Origin: Acanthaster planci
Lineage: Eukaryota; Echinodermata; Asteroidea; Valvatida; Acanthasteridae
Reading direction: 5' to 3'
Assembly (NCBI RefSeq): GCF_001949145.1
Contig: NW_019091392.1
Span: 1,168,980-1,232,979 of the forward strand
DNA length: 64,000 bases
Shown: piece by piece, positions 38,790 through 51,867 of the stretch
Layout of the letters: every line of letters starts with the position of its first letter
Numbering within the stretch: the stretch's first letter is position 1
The notes under the pieces: generated by a model
Told to the model about the DNA's origin: nothing
The model's input: only the letters and a program-made list of their open reading frames with translations
Databases searched by the model: none
Made by a program: the position numbers and the translations under genes

Positions 38790-39130
38790 TATGCAGCATT
38801 TATTAATGGTAGAACTGCATTTCCCGTGTGACGTGACTATTTACCGGATTAGGAATGTGTGTGGCGGCGGAGCCGGGCATCGCATGGGCCACCGTAAACC
38901 CGATACCCTACAGCGAGCGATCCCACCCGAAGACGTGCTCTCGAGTAGGCCGACGAGTGGCCGGCCGGCGCCAGACAGACAAGCTACCTGATTACGGGGG
39001 AAACAGCGTTTGTATCCGTCCGTGCGGGACATGTGATGTCTGATCGCTTCCCGGGACTCGGACTTTATATAATCCGACCATTTCGAGGCATTATGCGGTC
39101 TTCGCATCGCGTTTCACCGACGACTTAAGA
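38790..39130. promoter_or_regulatory. CpG-rich candidate conserved non-coding element
   Basis: About 340 bp of CpG-rich DNA with sharp edges, bounded by homeodomain-type words (TTTATTAATGG near 38800, CTGATTACGGG near 38990). Overlapping frames on both strands are not recognisable proteins. Confidence 0.3.
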
Positions 39131-40489
39131 ATAAGAGGGGTTTTTATGAAGTAAATTTCACAACATGCCCTCAGGATTTGGCAGTAATACATATCAGTTT
39201 TTGTTTTTATATTGTTTTTAGGAGGATCATCAATGTTTTTGTACCCTTTTTGCAAATTGCATGGTGGCTGAACCTCGCATTCTTCTTTTTTTAAATTTTA
39301 TTTGTTTGAGTTGTATAATTTACAGTGATTCATCGCCTTGGTTTAAAGCTTGAAGAAGTGAACACCGTATCAACTATGGGGGATATTGTGCGATTCCGAC
39401 TATTAACCAAAATGACCGTAAAGGTCTCCTCGAACTGAAATGGTGTTTATTCATGGTGTTTATATCCATTTATGCACAAACTGAATTGTTTAAAATTAAC
39501 TGACTATAGTTGGCTCATTGTTTCAGAAATAGCACTCACCTATGAAATTCGTTTGTCTCTCAGATCCCAAATTCTTTAGCACTGTGTCCCCGTAAGACCC
39601 GCTCTCTCATCTGCCCAGAGGGAAACACCCTCCCCAAGATTGAAATGGAGAACTCTGAGAATCCTATGTAACATCATTCGTGTTCAAAACCAGATGTGAT
39701 TTCAAACATCTTTCCATCCGTCGGATGTCACTGCCATGCTTATGCAGTTTTGTTGAATTTTTAACAATTTAAAATCATCTCATCTGATGGATTTTGTTGA
39801 CACACCGTGGGAGTAATCATTATCATAAGCTCTAACGGTCATTGAAGCCTCCATCGGGTGAAGGATAGAGAACTCTTAGGGTTTAAAACAAAAAAATGAA
39901 TATATAGTTTAGTAAGGCAAAATTAAAACCTAACTTGAAGTTGTTAGCTCAGCGTTTTACCTGGAATGAAATTTTGGGTTTGTGGGGCCATAATAATGTT
40001 CTCTTTAAAGTTTGGCATGCTCAGTCCTTTTTCAGGAAGTGGGCATTGGATATAGGAATGGCATGATACACTGTTGTTGATTGTCTGGACAGTTCCGCCA
40101 GACATGGCGCCTTTGAACGATGAGAAGTTACCCACGTAAATACACCTACATTGTACGTGTTCATATAGCAAATACCGCTGGTAAAGTCTGAGTGAATGAA
40201 TTCTTCAAGGAAGAATTTGCGCTTGTGTTTAAGGGATAGATGAATATTACATGTGTAATCATTACACTCGAGTTCCTCAAAATTCACCGATACATCAGCC
40301 AATCTATATCAAAATGCTTGCGATGCAGAAATGTATCTACAGAACTATAAACCTGTGTATACATATATAAGTAACGCAATTTAATTAAATGACTGAACTC
40401 CAAAAGCACAATGTAAACGACGAAAACAACGTTTTTAAGGAACTGGGTCTTTACGTAGTTGATCGATAGCTTGTTCTGCTGCTGTCCAA
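39131..40489. other. AT-rich intergenic, nothing recognised
   Basis: No gene, RNA or repeat was identified. Confidence 0.5.
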
Positions 40490-40830
40490 AATGTGAGCCA
40501 TTTAAATCATCAGAAGGATGACCGGACACTCTTCATTGACCGGACCCCCAGGATTATCGACGGGGTATTGAAACCACCGGAACTGCTCAATCCTACGCCT
40601 GCCTTGAAAGCGCGAAAAGAAGATGCCTACGCGGGAATCGATACGGAGGTGTGTCTGTCTTTGGTAGGAAACGCCGTGGTGAACGCCGACCGTGCCCAGG
40701 TGAAAAGGGAGTTGGAATTTCGGAGTCAGAGGGCATCTATGACCAGCAGCTTCTCTCGCACGGTTTAACAGCCCGTGATATGACCAGTCGGTACGGCTGT
40801 GAAACATTGGGCTTTTTTTAATGGAGCGCT
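40490..40830. promoter_or_regulatory. GC-richer non-coding block
   Basis: A GC-rich patch open in frames of 91 codons (+) and 101 codons (-) without recognisable domains. A small unknown exon cannot be excluded, but splice sites and conservation cannot be judged here. Confidence 0.2.
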
Positions 40831-43800
40831 TTATCGATCACCAGCCCGATGGTCAGTCCTATTTGAATAACCATATCGAACAAGATCTATAAACAAGGGA
40901 AAACCAGTTGGTAAACAACTCAAGATGTCGTGGCAGTATCTGTCTCCGAGGGTTTTCTCCTGGGAAAAATGCAGAAATAGCTCATTAATGTCCGGCTGAG
41001 TGGCGGAATACGGCGAAGTCAAAACACCTTCTCGTAAATAAAAGAAACTTACAACTGAATGAGGGAGGTATGGGAAGATTGAAATTAAGACTCAATTAAC
41101 AATGAAAGAGGTAGGGACATTACAATCTTAAAGAAGGAGAACCTCCATTAATGTATTGACTTTAGATGGTCAAACTATTTGACTGTGATATCATGGTTTT
41201 GCTTTGGGGGTTCGAATTTTTTTCACGTGGGGGATTACTGTATTTTTCGCCACTGTTGAAGCCATTCAGTCAGTTTGTTTTGTCGTTCGCCAAACATGCA
41301 GGTGTGACCTACAATATTCCTACACCAATATTCCTACTTGACTTTGATATTCAGTTGCGCATAACCTTAAAATGGGCAGCTGTATGCCTCTTTTTCAATG
41401 TTGTCTTAACCATCAACCACGTACATTTTTGGAAACATCTTCCTAAAATTTGGCGACACCTTGCCCAAGTTTACTAGTTTCGGGCAATAACTTAACATCA
41501 ATTGTGGAGTAAAGTAGCATTGCCCATGGAAACATAATGTTCATCAACCTTTTCAGTGAACACTGACGATTAGATGACCTACCAGCATTTTTAAACACTT
41601 GTTACATTTTCGAAGATGTCCTGGCAAAGTTATACTCTACCCCTCACTGCACCCGCGGGGCTGGAAAGGGAAACTTTTCTCGCACACGCCCCTCGGCTTG
41701 GTAATCCAGTATCATCCAGATACGGCCAATAACACGCGTGGACGGCTGATACCTTCAATATGTCACCATGTGTTTGCATACGCCGGGCGTTCGCGGAACA
41801 TCTGCCCGTCTCGAGTACTCTCAGCTCCGTGACACGTCACCACCGATGCGCGCGGAAAGGCGAGATTCTAACCCGTTGTGTTTTTGTGCTGCTGTGTAAA
41901 AACGAGGGACACAATGATTGGCAAATGCCGAGAGCGGTTACCAAGGGGACGGTAATTCAGATTCTCGGCCCGTCGGATATGTAATGCCCCGCCACAGCAA
42001 CTCGTTGTGAAGTTTGTGCGACACGCGCGCTGTTTTTTTGTGGTGTTGTGTTTTTTGCGCGAATAAGGGGTTACATTGCATTATGCAGCACAACACTTGG
42101 CGGCCACTCCATCAAAATTCACTCGTGCGAAGAGAGGAAATTGCAACATGAATTTTCATCGAGTTTAGTTAAATCGTTGCTGCGCCGACTAGCAAGCATG
42201 CCGCCGGCCAGTGTTGGACTGGTTGATCCGGCATCCATTTATGCTCCTCGATTGCCGGTAATTTGCCAGGCTTTCCTTGTATATCGGTCCGCAGGCAAGC
42301 GCTATGCCCCTGCACATTTCTGTTCCTTTGGGTAACAACCTGTCAGATGATCCTGGGGAAGCTTGAAGAGAATTACCGAGAACAACTCCAACTTGAACCC
42401 TCACATCATGACTCCGACACGGGCAAGATCAAAAATCTTATATGCCCCCGTTTTAATTGAAGAAATAGTGAAAGAATAGTGTCATGTATGGGGACACTTT
42501 TTTGCTTGTTTTTGTTTTATTGTTGGTGTCGTCGTTAATGTTGATGTTTCTGCAAAAACAGATATCTGTTTAACCTTGAAACACTTTACCTTTTGCCACT
42601 TTACGATCACTTATATTGGCTGGCTGAAATATCTTTCAAGTAGTATCCGGAAACGGACAGACAGACATCCCTCTGTCGTACACATCCAGATGGAGTGACC
42701 ACCAGTCTCTCTGTGACTTATCATTAGAATTATCAAATCGATAGCATACACAGCACAGCCAGCTATAACCAGATACATGAATGACGTACCCGCCAGGGAA
42801 ACCTGCCCGGCGTCCCTTGAAGGTTACGACGCGGTACAGTGCGGGCGCGCTTCGGCGGGCCTGACGCGGCTGACTTCCCCTTACGGAAGCATCAATTTAG
42901 GCTGGTAGGCGGGTGCCTATGGCTGGCCGGATGCAGCAGGAAAAACACGACCGCTTGGCAGAAAAGAGAGAAAAGTACCCCTCAGTGGGTCGCAGTTCTT
43001 CGGAATGGATGACAAAGCATCTTAACTTTCTTAGAACTGTCGTTTCTCGGTCGCAATAGGCTCACGCAGATCCTTATAGGAAGTGTGGAACAAATTTAAA
43101 TCCCAAGATGACGGCAGAGTGGTTCATGCTGAGTTTGGGGAAAACAAATATTTGCAAAGGCCTAAATAAAACAGTCAGAAACATTTTTCTCTTAGATTGG
43201 CATGTTTGCAAATAGTCAATGTTTTGTCATAAAACACATGCAAAGGACCACGACAGTGCTTCTGTTAAGAGTCATATGTGTTTTGTGTAACCAGAATGGT
43301 GGTTTAAGATGCTCAAAAGGCTATGGAGTTCCTAAGTGGTGATAAAATCATCATGCGACCTCTCCATAACACTAGGCCATATTGTTCCCTATATTAATTG
43401 ACTTTAACAACTGAGGTGATTTGGTATCATTTGTCCGTCCTCGCTTCAAGATCAAAAAGAGCCTATTCCTATAGATTTTGTGAAGGATGTACGTCACAGC
43501 TTCCGACGTACAAAGCACTGTGGGTAAAGCACAAGAAGTTGTGTTGACCACCGCTGTGGCTCAATATGGCCTCTATCCAATGAGAGCTTCACAAAATCAT
43601 CATCCCGCATCCTGAATGACCTTCCGTCCTCAACCCTCCAAGGGACATTTGGGACAAACGGTAACACTAAGCCTAACCTTTGCACATTTTGTGCATTCGT
43701 CTCCGTTATGACCAGTGTCCTGGCATAACTCTCCATTCACTCGTTACTGTTTTCTGTCTTCGAAGATGGGTTTCGCTGTCTTCTTTTTTATTTGGTCTCA

Positions 43801-45661
43801 GTTTCTGTTTTTCATTTTACAACAGCGCGAGCACCTTCTGCCTGACCGCTATACATTCAGCGTGTGTCAACTTTGATTAAAAAAACCAGCAGTTTAGGTA
43901 AGGAGAATATCCGGGCCGTGAGATAGGCTCGAGTTCTAATTGTTTGTCAAGCATTCCACTTTCGAAGTAGTCTGCGAGCACTTGGCCTCTTTTGTTGTCA
44001 GTTCTTCGCTGGGTTCGTCGAAAAAAATCGACAAAAAGTGGACACTGTAACTAGTCGACCGTTAGACCCGTGTAGTCCTCCTGCGATGCACCTCCACACT
44101 GTCAATCTTTCTCAAGTGCGGAACGGCGGAGCGTATAAGGTGGCAGTCCGTCTTGGAAATATTGCGCTAGCCTTAAACCTTCCATCACTCCCACAATAGC
44201 ATGTATAGGGAGGCAGTTTTTTTTTCCAGTCTGATTGGAACTTTCTTTTCTTTTCCCCCTTTCTCTCTGCGCTGCTAGAATGGAGGGGGGAGAACGGGCG
44301 CCTGTTTAAATGCAATCTTCTCTGAAGCACCTCTTCAGGCAGCTGAAAAAATCCGTGGAGTGGCGCGCAGAACGGACCCGAAACTTGAGCCGGGACGACG
44401 GACTCAATCTGCTCCGGCAGTACCCGCTGATTGTCGGCTTAGGCCCACGCCTGTCAATAGTCAGACAGAAAAGACAGAAATAGGGGAAAGAGAGATTTGG
44501 GGGAGGAGAAACTGGAGGAAAAAACCCTTTTGGCTCTTCACCGATTATTGCAATCGTATTTATTCGCCAGCACTGGGTGTTTATTTTGAACCATACCGTC
44601 GAATTAATGGGGCGTGCACGGAGACTTTCAGCGTGCTGTTAAGAGTTCAAATCAGATTTGATAGACTTTGAATCTCCCAAATGGCACTAAATTTCTAAAG
44701 AACTCGTTTGTTCATTTCGGTAATTGCCAGGAACAAACAAAAGTGCACTACGAACAAATTTGTCAGTAAGTACCCAGGATATATTTTTCACTTGATAGCT
44801 ACCGCAAGAAAGACCCAAACAATCCTATTGTGAATATCTTTCAGAAGAGATAAGTGTTTATGTTTATTCTAGGAGGCTTAGAGCGAGTGAATTGTTAGCA
44901 AGTATCTCTTAAGTCTTATTCCGGAAAAGCAGGAGAAGGACCCGTTTGAGAGCATCAGGAGAGAACATACGAAGATGGTATGCTTGCAAGCACGACAACA
45001 AAATCTCGACTTGCTGAGAGGCAGTGTTCTCCTCACTCGAACTCACTTGAAGACGGTTATCTTGGCCGTGGATTGCCCCTACATGTAGGAATCCTCCGGG
45101 AAGCCTGAGGGTGCATGCAGCGAGTCGCAATATGAAAAAAGGGAAGATGTTTGCCTTAGGGTAAGGCGCACCAAAGTCTATCATCGCAAGCTCTTCGAGA
45201 GAGACAGAGTGGAGAGAGAAGGAGTTCGTGTGCGAGTATTAGTGTTCATTTCTATAGAGTTATCACTTACTTCAAGCACGTTGGTGGATTTCAATTCTGT
45301 GTCTCAAATGAAGGTCACAAAGTCACGTCTTCAAGAAAATGTCGGATGCGCGCAGCCAAGGATAGAATATACGCCTATGTTCAGCTGAGATAATAGTGTT
45401 TAATCGCTGAACTGTGCGGATCAGATTCTGGTGTGTCCTCTAAACGTTTTGGATCCCAACAGTGACTTTTTCTTCTTCGACCAGTGTGTATTCCCAACCA
45501 CTGTTGGTGGGAGATTGTGGTTTTTGTTTGATTTAGTTATTTTGGGCATTTTGTTATCATTACTAGAATAGTTTTAGGGACACGGGGAGCAAAAATTACC
45601 CTTCTCAGCTCGATCCAAAAAAGAATTATCAGCGTAAGTAGCTTGAATAGTTGCTTTGAAG
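40831..45661. other. Intergenic with three GC-rich patches
   Basis: CpG-rich patches at about 41620-42340, 42780-42960 and 44340-44680 alternate with AT-rich DNA. Frames crossing them give Arg/Pro-rich peptides without domains. They are candidate non-coding elements only. Confidence 0.35.
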
Positions 45662-45852
45662 CAGTGTTATATAGTCGAGATCATTACAAGACCAGACACA
45701 AGACCATGCACAAGTAACAGGGTGACCAATGACAAAGGAATGCTTTTGTTGCAGTTCATTTGATTAGCTTGTGACTTGGATTCAGACTGGATGTCTTGCG
45801 TTGGTCTTGTGTGGTCTTGTGAAGGTCTTAAGTGGTCTAGACTACAACACTG
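45662..45852 (-). mobile_element. hAT-like MITE, CAGTGTTGTAG family, short copy
   Basis: This 191-bp element starts CAGTGTTATATAGTCGAGA and ends TCTAGACTACAACACTG, which are inverted relatives. Flanks CTTTGAAG (45654-45661) and ACTTGAAG (45853-45860) agree at 6 of 8 positions, again suggesting a hAT-type 8-bp duplication. The body is the reverse complement of the 25213-25421 copy. Confidence 0.75.
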
Positions 45853-47469
45853 ACTTGAAGTTTGCTAAACCATCAGTTGATTCACTGACAGTTATTTTTT
45901 TCATAACGATTTTCTGTGTGGGTAGTTGCGTATCTTCAGTCGTGTTCCTGCGAATTTTCTCGGATAGGACTGAATTTCTTGACTTCTCTTTTTTAGAAGC
46001 CTGTGTAGTGCTGACAAAGTATGCCTATTATTATCAATGTAATTTAATTTTCGCTGAATAAACATTTGTCTTTTTCCTTCTTCAAAACGTGTCATTCCGG
46101 GCAAAGTAAGGCTTTTGGGGGTGGACTGAATTGCTCCAATTGTATTTTTACTTCTGTTGCACTGGCTTCATCCAAACAACAGCTTTGAAAATTTTCAACT
46201 TCAGAGGCACAATTTCTCACCTCCAGGCGCCTTGTTTAAGACAGTCATTAATCAAAAATTTAAAGAAAAATAAAGACTCTCTCGGGTGAAGAGGCAACCC
46301 GTTGGATCCTGTTCTGGATTTTCTTCTTGATCCGTGTAAACGGACTTGCCTCCATCCGGTCAACCCACTAATGTCAGCTTAATATACCTAAAGTTGGAAG
46401 AGACCGGTGGAGGAGGCGTTTGCAGCCCGGTGGCCCGCCAGGGCTGTGCCCGCCAGTGCAACTCGACATCAAGAGAGTAAACACCGTGCGCCCAGTGCAC
46501 ACAAGCTACGCACAGCCTTAATTGAAAACGCATTGAGACAGGCAAATTCGCCTCCACACCCTCTAAAAAAAAATAGCTCGCACCATGTGCGGGCCTCGAT
46601 TGCGCAGATTATTGAAATGGTAATTTCTGACAAAGCAAATCGATAGTTTATAAAACGATGGCGAAAACAAATACATTTTTTCTCCCCCCCCCTTGAGTCG
46701 CTTACTCTCTGTTCGCTGAATTCCCCCCCCCCCCATTGAATCTGACGAGTGGCTGAAAACGGATCTCATTCAGGAAAAACGAGATGGCATTCTCCAAAAT
46801 TTGTGTTATTTTTGTCAGTGTGCAGGGCTTTTGTATGGGCCCCCTTTATTGTGCCACTTGGGCAACATAACGCCGCTGGCCTAATTTTCGCAAGACGGCA
46901 AATTCAATTGTGATTGTTGTACTTAAGCTCTCGGCTGCGTACATAAACATATCGCCCGGTAATTTGTCTTTGGTGTTGCTCAGAATACAACAAAGACTGT
47001 TTCAGAACACGCGCCGTTGTACAAGCCTCCACGTTTTTTCAACCCAATGTGAAAGGATCTTCCTTCTATTTTTTTTGTCCTAACAAACTTACCCAGATTA
47101 AAGGACTTATAAAAAAATTGTCTACCTTATGTTGTGACTGTCGGCATAAAATGATTGTATAATTGATTTAAGTGTACAATATAGATGCGACATCTTTCGT
47201 TTTTCTAAAGCAACCTGATATGATACCTTGTAAAAAAAAATCCCCCAAAATTTAGTGAACGTTGGGACGTTTTTATAGCCCGATAAATTTACCACTATTT
47301 TAAGCGCTTAGAAATAAATAGAGAATGCTTTTCCCCAACATTTTTTACTTCTTCATCTGTTAAATTTAACATTTAAGTTTTCATTTAAACAAAAAATGCC
47401 AATTTGAACATTTGACTGTAAATAACTAACTTTTAATTTTAAACGATTATGTTTCATTAAAAATAACTA
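45853..47469. other. Intergenic; GC-richer patches at 46.4-46.6 and 46.8-47.1 kb, then AT-rich
   Basis: Runs of nine and twelve C lie at 46684-46692 and 46723-46734. No gene or RNA was recognised. Confidence 0.45.
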
Positions 47470-47489
47470 TATTTATATATAACTTGAGA

Positions 47490-47880
47490 AGAAATAACAT
47501 TCTTGGAACTCAGGCAGACGAACGGACTGCGCGCGTGAAGCAGAGACACCAACAAATCTTTCATGTACGGCCTCCAGGCTCAGACAAACCGCCGTCTCAC
47601 CGAGACATGGATAACACCGCTCTGCGATTATGTACCGGTACAAGGCGAGAAAGACCCGGCAGCGCGGGCCAATATTGTGGCTGCCTGTAACTTTAAAACC
47701 ACCGTATGGACGGGCCATTGTCACCCGGGGTTCATATCTCCCCCCGAGCCTCTCCCATTCACCGGCGGACGAGCCACGCTCGGCTCGCTCGCCTCCGGGG
47801 AACGGCCGCCAACACCCCCGGCCAGCTCATTTGCATAGTGTCTGTTAAAAGGTTCGTTTTCTTAATTAATCACATCCGTC
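47490..47880. promoter_or_regulatory. CpG-rich block with POU octamer and homeodomain palindrome
   Basis: A CpG-rich stretch (about 47490-47840) leads directly into ATTTGCAT at 47829-47836, the exact POU octamer, and TTAATTAA at 47862-47869. Several overlapping frames exist but none is recognisable. Candidate enhancer or promoter. Confidence 0.3.
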
Positions 47881-48699
47881 ACTTCTGTTTGTTCACCTTA
47901 GGCGGGGGGCTTGCTACTGGTTGGGACATTAAAGATTACAAGTCCTGCAATCGATAACATTTGTCACAATGCCTTACCCAACAGACACGGCTACCTTTCA
48001 GCTGAAAGGGTGCTGACCATATACAGTACTCGCGCACGGAAATATTGCACCATATTATTTTTGTCTGGAAGAGATAACAGTGCAAACTTTTTTTCCAATT
48101 CCGAAATAAGGAATGGGGTCGTTTTGGGCGTATTTGGGAGCAACTGTCCTTTCTCCTCTTTTATCCCCATTTATTATATAACTACAGATTAAAACAAGCT
48201 TTTTTCTATATTTAAGGCCAATACATTTTCTAGTGTACCTTTTAAATTTCTCTCGCCTTGGTGATTAAGATTGAAAACAAAATTGTCAGTGAAGTCCAAT
48301 GAGGAATATGATACCCATGTGCATATTACACATCTCCGCCTGCTAATCTGACAACCAGAATGGGAGACTCTGAGACACTTGGTGGCAGCAAACATCCAGG
48401 TTTCACGTGGCCAGTTTACTATTGTTTGGGTCAAGCTTGAGCTAATGAGTGCCGTAAACCCATATTGATGCGAATAATAATGAGCCAGTCGAATGGTACA
48501 GGTATATGCTTGTCGCTTCTAAGAGGTAGTTTCAATAGTCTCCCATTAGAAGCCGTTAAGGTGTGTTTTGGCGGTCACAGCCGAGAATTGGCTAGCTGTT
48601 AGTTTGTCAGCGATTATCTTTGGAAATTTTAATTGGGAAAGATTGATTCTGTAGTACTAAATCCTAAAAACAATTAAACTGGGAGAAAAACATGAACGA
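47881..48699. other. AT-rich intergenic, nothing recognised
   Basis: No gene, RNA or repeat could be supported. Confidence 0.5.
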
Positions 48700-49330
48700 T
48701 TCTGAGGCCTAACGCATCCATGAGTGGTACATAGAGCGTGCGCAGGAGTACCTACATGCGCACCATAAGCTTGGTTTCCATTATCAATGTAAAGAGACGC
48801 AGATAGGATCACTGATCATTCCCCGACGATACGCAGATATGAAAACACTTAATCGTGACTAACGCAAAGCATGACGCAGACAATCTGCGTCTGAGTCGCC
48901 AGAGAGTACCACTCAATTTGCTAATTTTCTCCTCATGAAAATGCAGGCCCAATCATCAACACAATAGCTGAACAAAGACGAAATACGCGAGTATCAGTTT
49001 GGCCTCAAGAGGTGGTATTGCTACCAAAGAGGCATTTCATGCGAAAATTTTCAGAGTTTCAGATGCCAATTTGTTTAAAGTTCTCGGTGGAATGACATCG
49101 CGCGGCGTCTCTTCCGCGACTGTCAAGGCGTCTTAACGTCTTGCGTGCCGTTGGCATTTGTTACAACCATGAACGCTAAGCCTTACATTCCTCTGTGATC
49201 AAAAAGCTGCTGTAACTTGCATAGGATGCCTGCGCGCCTCAAGGTTTTGAAGGCGCACTCGAATGTGATGCCTCTGCAGCAATAGCGTCTCCTCGGATCA
49301 GTATCCAGTTCATAAGTGTGACGTCCCCCC
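48700..49330. mobile_element. Possible decayed DNA transposon or fragment
   Basis: The sequence switches to CGCAG/CTGCG-rich words, with repeated ACGCAGAT near 48799 and 48834 and a perfect 8-bp hairpin (GACGCAGA/TCTGCGTC, 48873-48891). Translated frames are interrupted by stops every few dozen codons and look decayed rather than random. I could not assign a superfamily; ends are approximate. Confidence 0.25.
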
Positions 49331-50589
49331 AATTTAAACTAGCTCAAGTGTTCATCCAATGGGAGTTTGTAGTTAGTGTTGCATGCGGGTGTGTAATGAA
49401 GTTTCTTATGAATCGGACACCACTGGAAAAGAAACGATACTGGATAAGCAAAACTGTTCTTCCACCTGTGCACCAAAAATATACCACTCAACTTCGATTA
49501 ATTTACAACAACTCTCCTACGCAAATGAACCATTTGGAAATACGATAATGGCCTTCTTCACCTCACCGAGTCCCTTCGACCACGGTACAAAATTCGCAAG
49601 GATGAGTTGGAGGTGAGCGAACACTGAGCGGAAGAACTCTCATTTATTTTTCATGATGAGCTGTTCCGCTCTCCATCCGGAATTCCATTTCCTTGGTACA
49701 GCACCTCATCGACACATACCGCTAAGTTTAGGCTAACACTTCCTCCTGTTTTCCCACTCAAATACCAATCCAGTCCCTTCCCCTTGGCGTGCACTCTTTC
49801 TTCAACTAATGCAGTTTTCATACTTCATTATTTAATACTAATCGACGATGAAGACGACAGAATCCACTATCCAAACAGTTTCTCCAAATAGTGGCATGGT
49901 TTATACGGGGGGCAACCAAGCGGAAGTTCTTGCCCTGCTCCTGTACCCCCATGTAACTTTCTAAATGTATAACAACCTATTTAAAGACCCTATGCCCCTT
50001 GAAAACATGGTGCACACCCCAAGTGCCTTCTAAGCAATTTCACTCTAGTTATGCCACTGCCTCCAAAACATAAGACTCGAAATTTAAATTTCCAGACTAA
50101 CTTTATCTTTTTCATAAAAAAAATAATGACGAACACTGTCTTCAAACTTACGTGTTCACCCGTGAAAAGAAGGAAATTTATACTGTCAAAGAATATTATT
50201 CAGTGTCGGACATTTTTGTACCAATTCACAGTTTGTACTCACGTGAAGCAGCTGATGGATATGGAATAAAAATGCAATTTAATCAAAACCTTTGATTGCA
50301 GTTTCGAAAAGATATAGAACCAACCTTCGATTTAAATATTTCATTCACATATCACAGCAATTTTAATTCACATTCCATTTCTTGGCTCAGAAAGTCTTCC
50401 TACTTCCTTCCAGCTCTCTTTCTCTCTCGAGATTTGACACTACAGGTTTCTCCCAATTTGTAGCTTTTCCAAAAAAAATTATTATCCGAAGACATGTGGT
50501 GGTACTGTTTATCAAAAGTGACCAATTTGGATCAAATTTTCTTTGTTAAATCCCATCGTTTGGTGGAAGCCAGAAAAAGAGGTCAAACA
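49331..50589. other. Intergenic, nothing recognised
   Basis: Mostly AT-rich. No supported feature. Confidence 0.5.
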
Positions 50590-51060
50590 TCGCTCTCAAT
50601 TATTTCGCGTCATCGGTGGCTGGTAATCACTGTGACAGGTCTGGCAACCGCTCAGTGCACGAGGTTGACAGTGATGAACGAGATATTGTCAGCAACAGTG
50701 CGATGATAAAGATTAGACTGATTGCCATGACAACTATCGAAGTGTGAACAAGTCAGGCAGGGGCTGGACGCGAATAACAAGGAAAAGAGGGTGGTTGGTG
50801 TCGACTCGTTAGGGGGACTGGCTTAATGAATTCAGACATGGGGGCGTAAAGCCCACCGCCTAGATATGGGATATTAGTGTTGCTGGACTCTCATATTGTG
50901 TGGGAAAAATCCGATCGCTGCAACGATTGTGATTTATGGTTTGTGTATGCGAGTAGGACAGGCGAAGAAATTTATGCGGGCGGCCGTATGAATTTGCGGA
51001 ACGTTAATGATGCGTGAAGTGGAATTTGCCCAGTTGAACGAATGGTTGGTTCATTTGTGA
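50590..51060. promoter_or_regulatory. Candidate enhancer with a CSL (Su(H)/RBPJ) consensus site
   Basis: About 470 bp of high-complexity sequence with few homopolymers, including TGTGGGAA at 50899-50906, an exact CSL consensus. Also present are GGGTGGTTGG, which is close to a Gli site, and ATTA-type words. The texture resembles a conserved non-coding element. The role is inferred. Confidence 0.3.
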
Positions 51061-51581
51061 GAATGGGCAACATCTCGATATGTATTATTTTTTTTGTTTC
51101 AGGAAATGTACTTTAAAAGCCCACAGTTTGAAGGTTTCTCTACATACCAGCATTCAGACTTCAAAATAACCTCACATTTCCAGCCCCACTGTTCAATGAC
51201 AGCGTGCCAGTATAAACAAGCTCTGAGTAATCAGAATGTAGTCTCCTTTGTTTTGTTTCCTTTTTTTTTTAAATTTTCTCTTTTTTACTTAGTAACTGAA
51301 GGCATAACTGGTCAGAAATGGAGGTACTATTTCGGGGGGGGGGGCTTTCTTTTTGTAATCAGTTGCTCTTTGAATGTGGGCGCTTTTCTGTCTTTTCCGA
51401 ACCAGGTTATTGGGGTTTTTTACCACTAGGTTAATTAGTTTACAAAATATTTCCGAAAAATGCACCATCGCACAAATTATTATACCTGTACAACATAAGG
51501 AATTCTGACAAGTCCCATCATCCTGGCACAGATTCGCTTTGTATTGTTGTGGTTTTCTACACATTACGCTGTTTATACAAC
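51061..51581. other. Intergenic, nothing recognised
   Basis: Contains a run of eleven G at 51334-51344 and poly-T tracts. Confidence 0.5.
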
Positions 51582-51867
51582 AATAGACCGGTTGCGCCAA
51601 GTATGTCACGTGACCCACAGTGGGTATCAAAGAGCAACATACATAGTTTCCCCCATAGCAAAGTGTGTCATAAGTGTCATTTACCAAAAACTAAACCTGG
51701 CGGTCGGTGAAGTACTCAGACTACTGATGTGCTGAGTGCCATACAGAAAATCGGCTTTATTTTTGGTAAACACCTAAAACACATATCGCCAAGGGAGGAC
51801 GCCATGTTTGTTGATATTTTATGCCCATTATAGGTCAGGTGACTTAGCGGGCGCAATCGATCTATTT
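51582..51867. mobile_element. Fold-back element with arms of about 120 bp
   Basis: The left arm (from AATAGACCGGTTGCGCC at 51582) pairs with the reverse complement of the right arm (ending at GGGCGCAATCGATCTATT). Shared words along the arms include TGGGTAT/TGGGCAT, CAACATACAT/CAACAAACAT and TTTACCAAAAA. Divergence between arms is roughly 25-30% by eye. No coding content. Confidence 0.7.
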
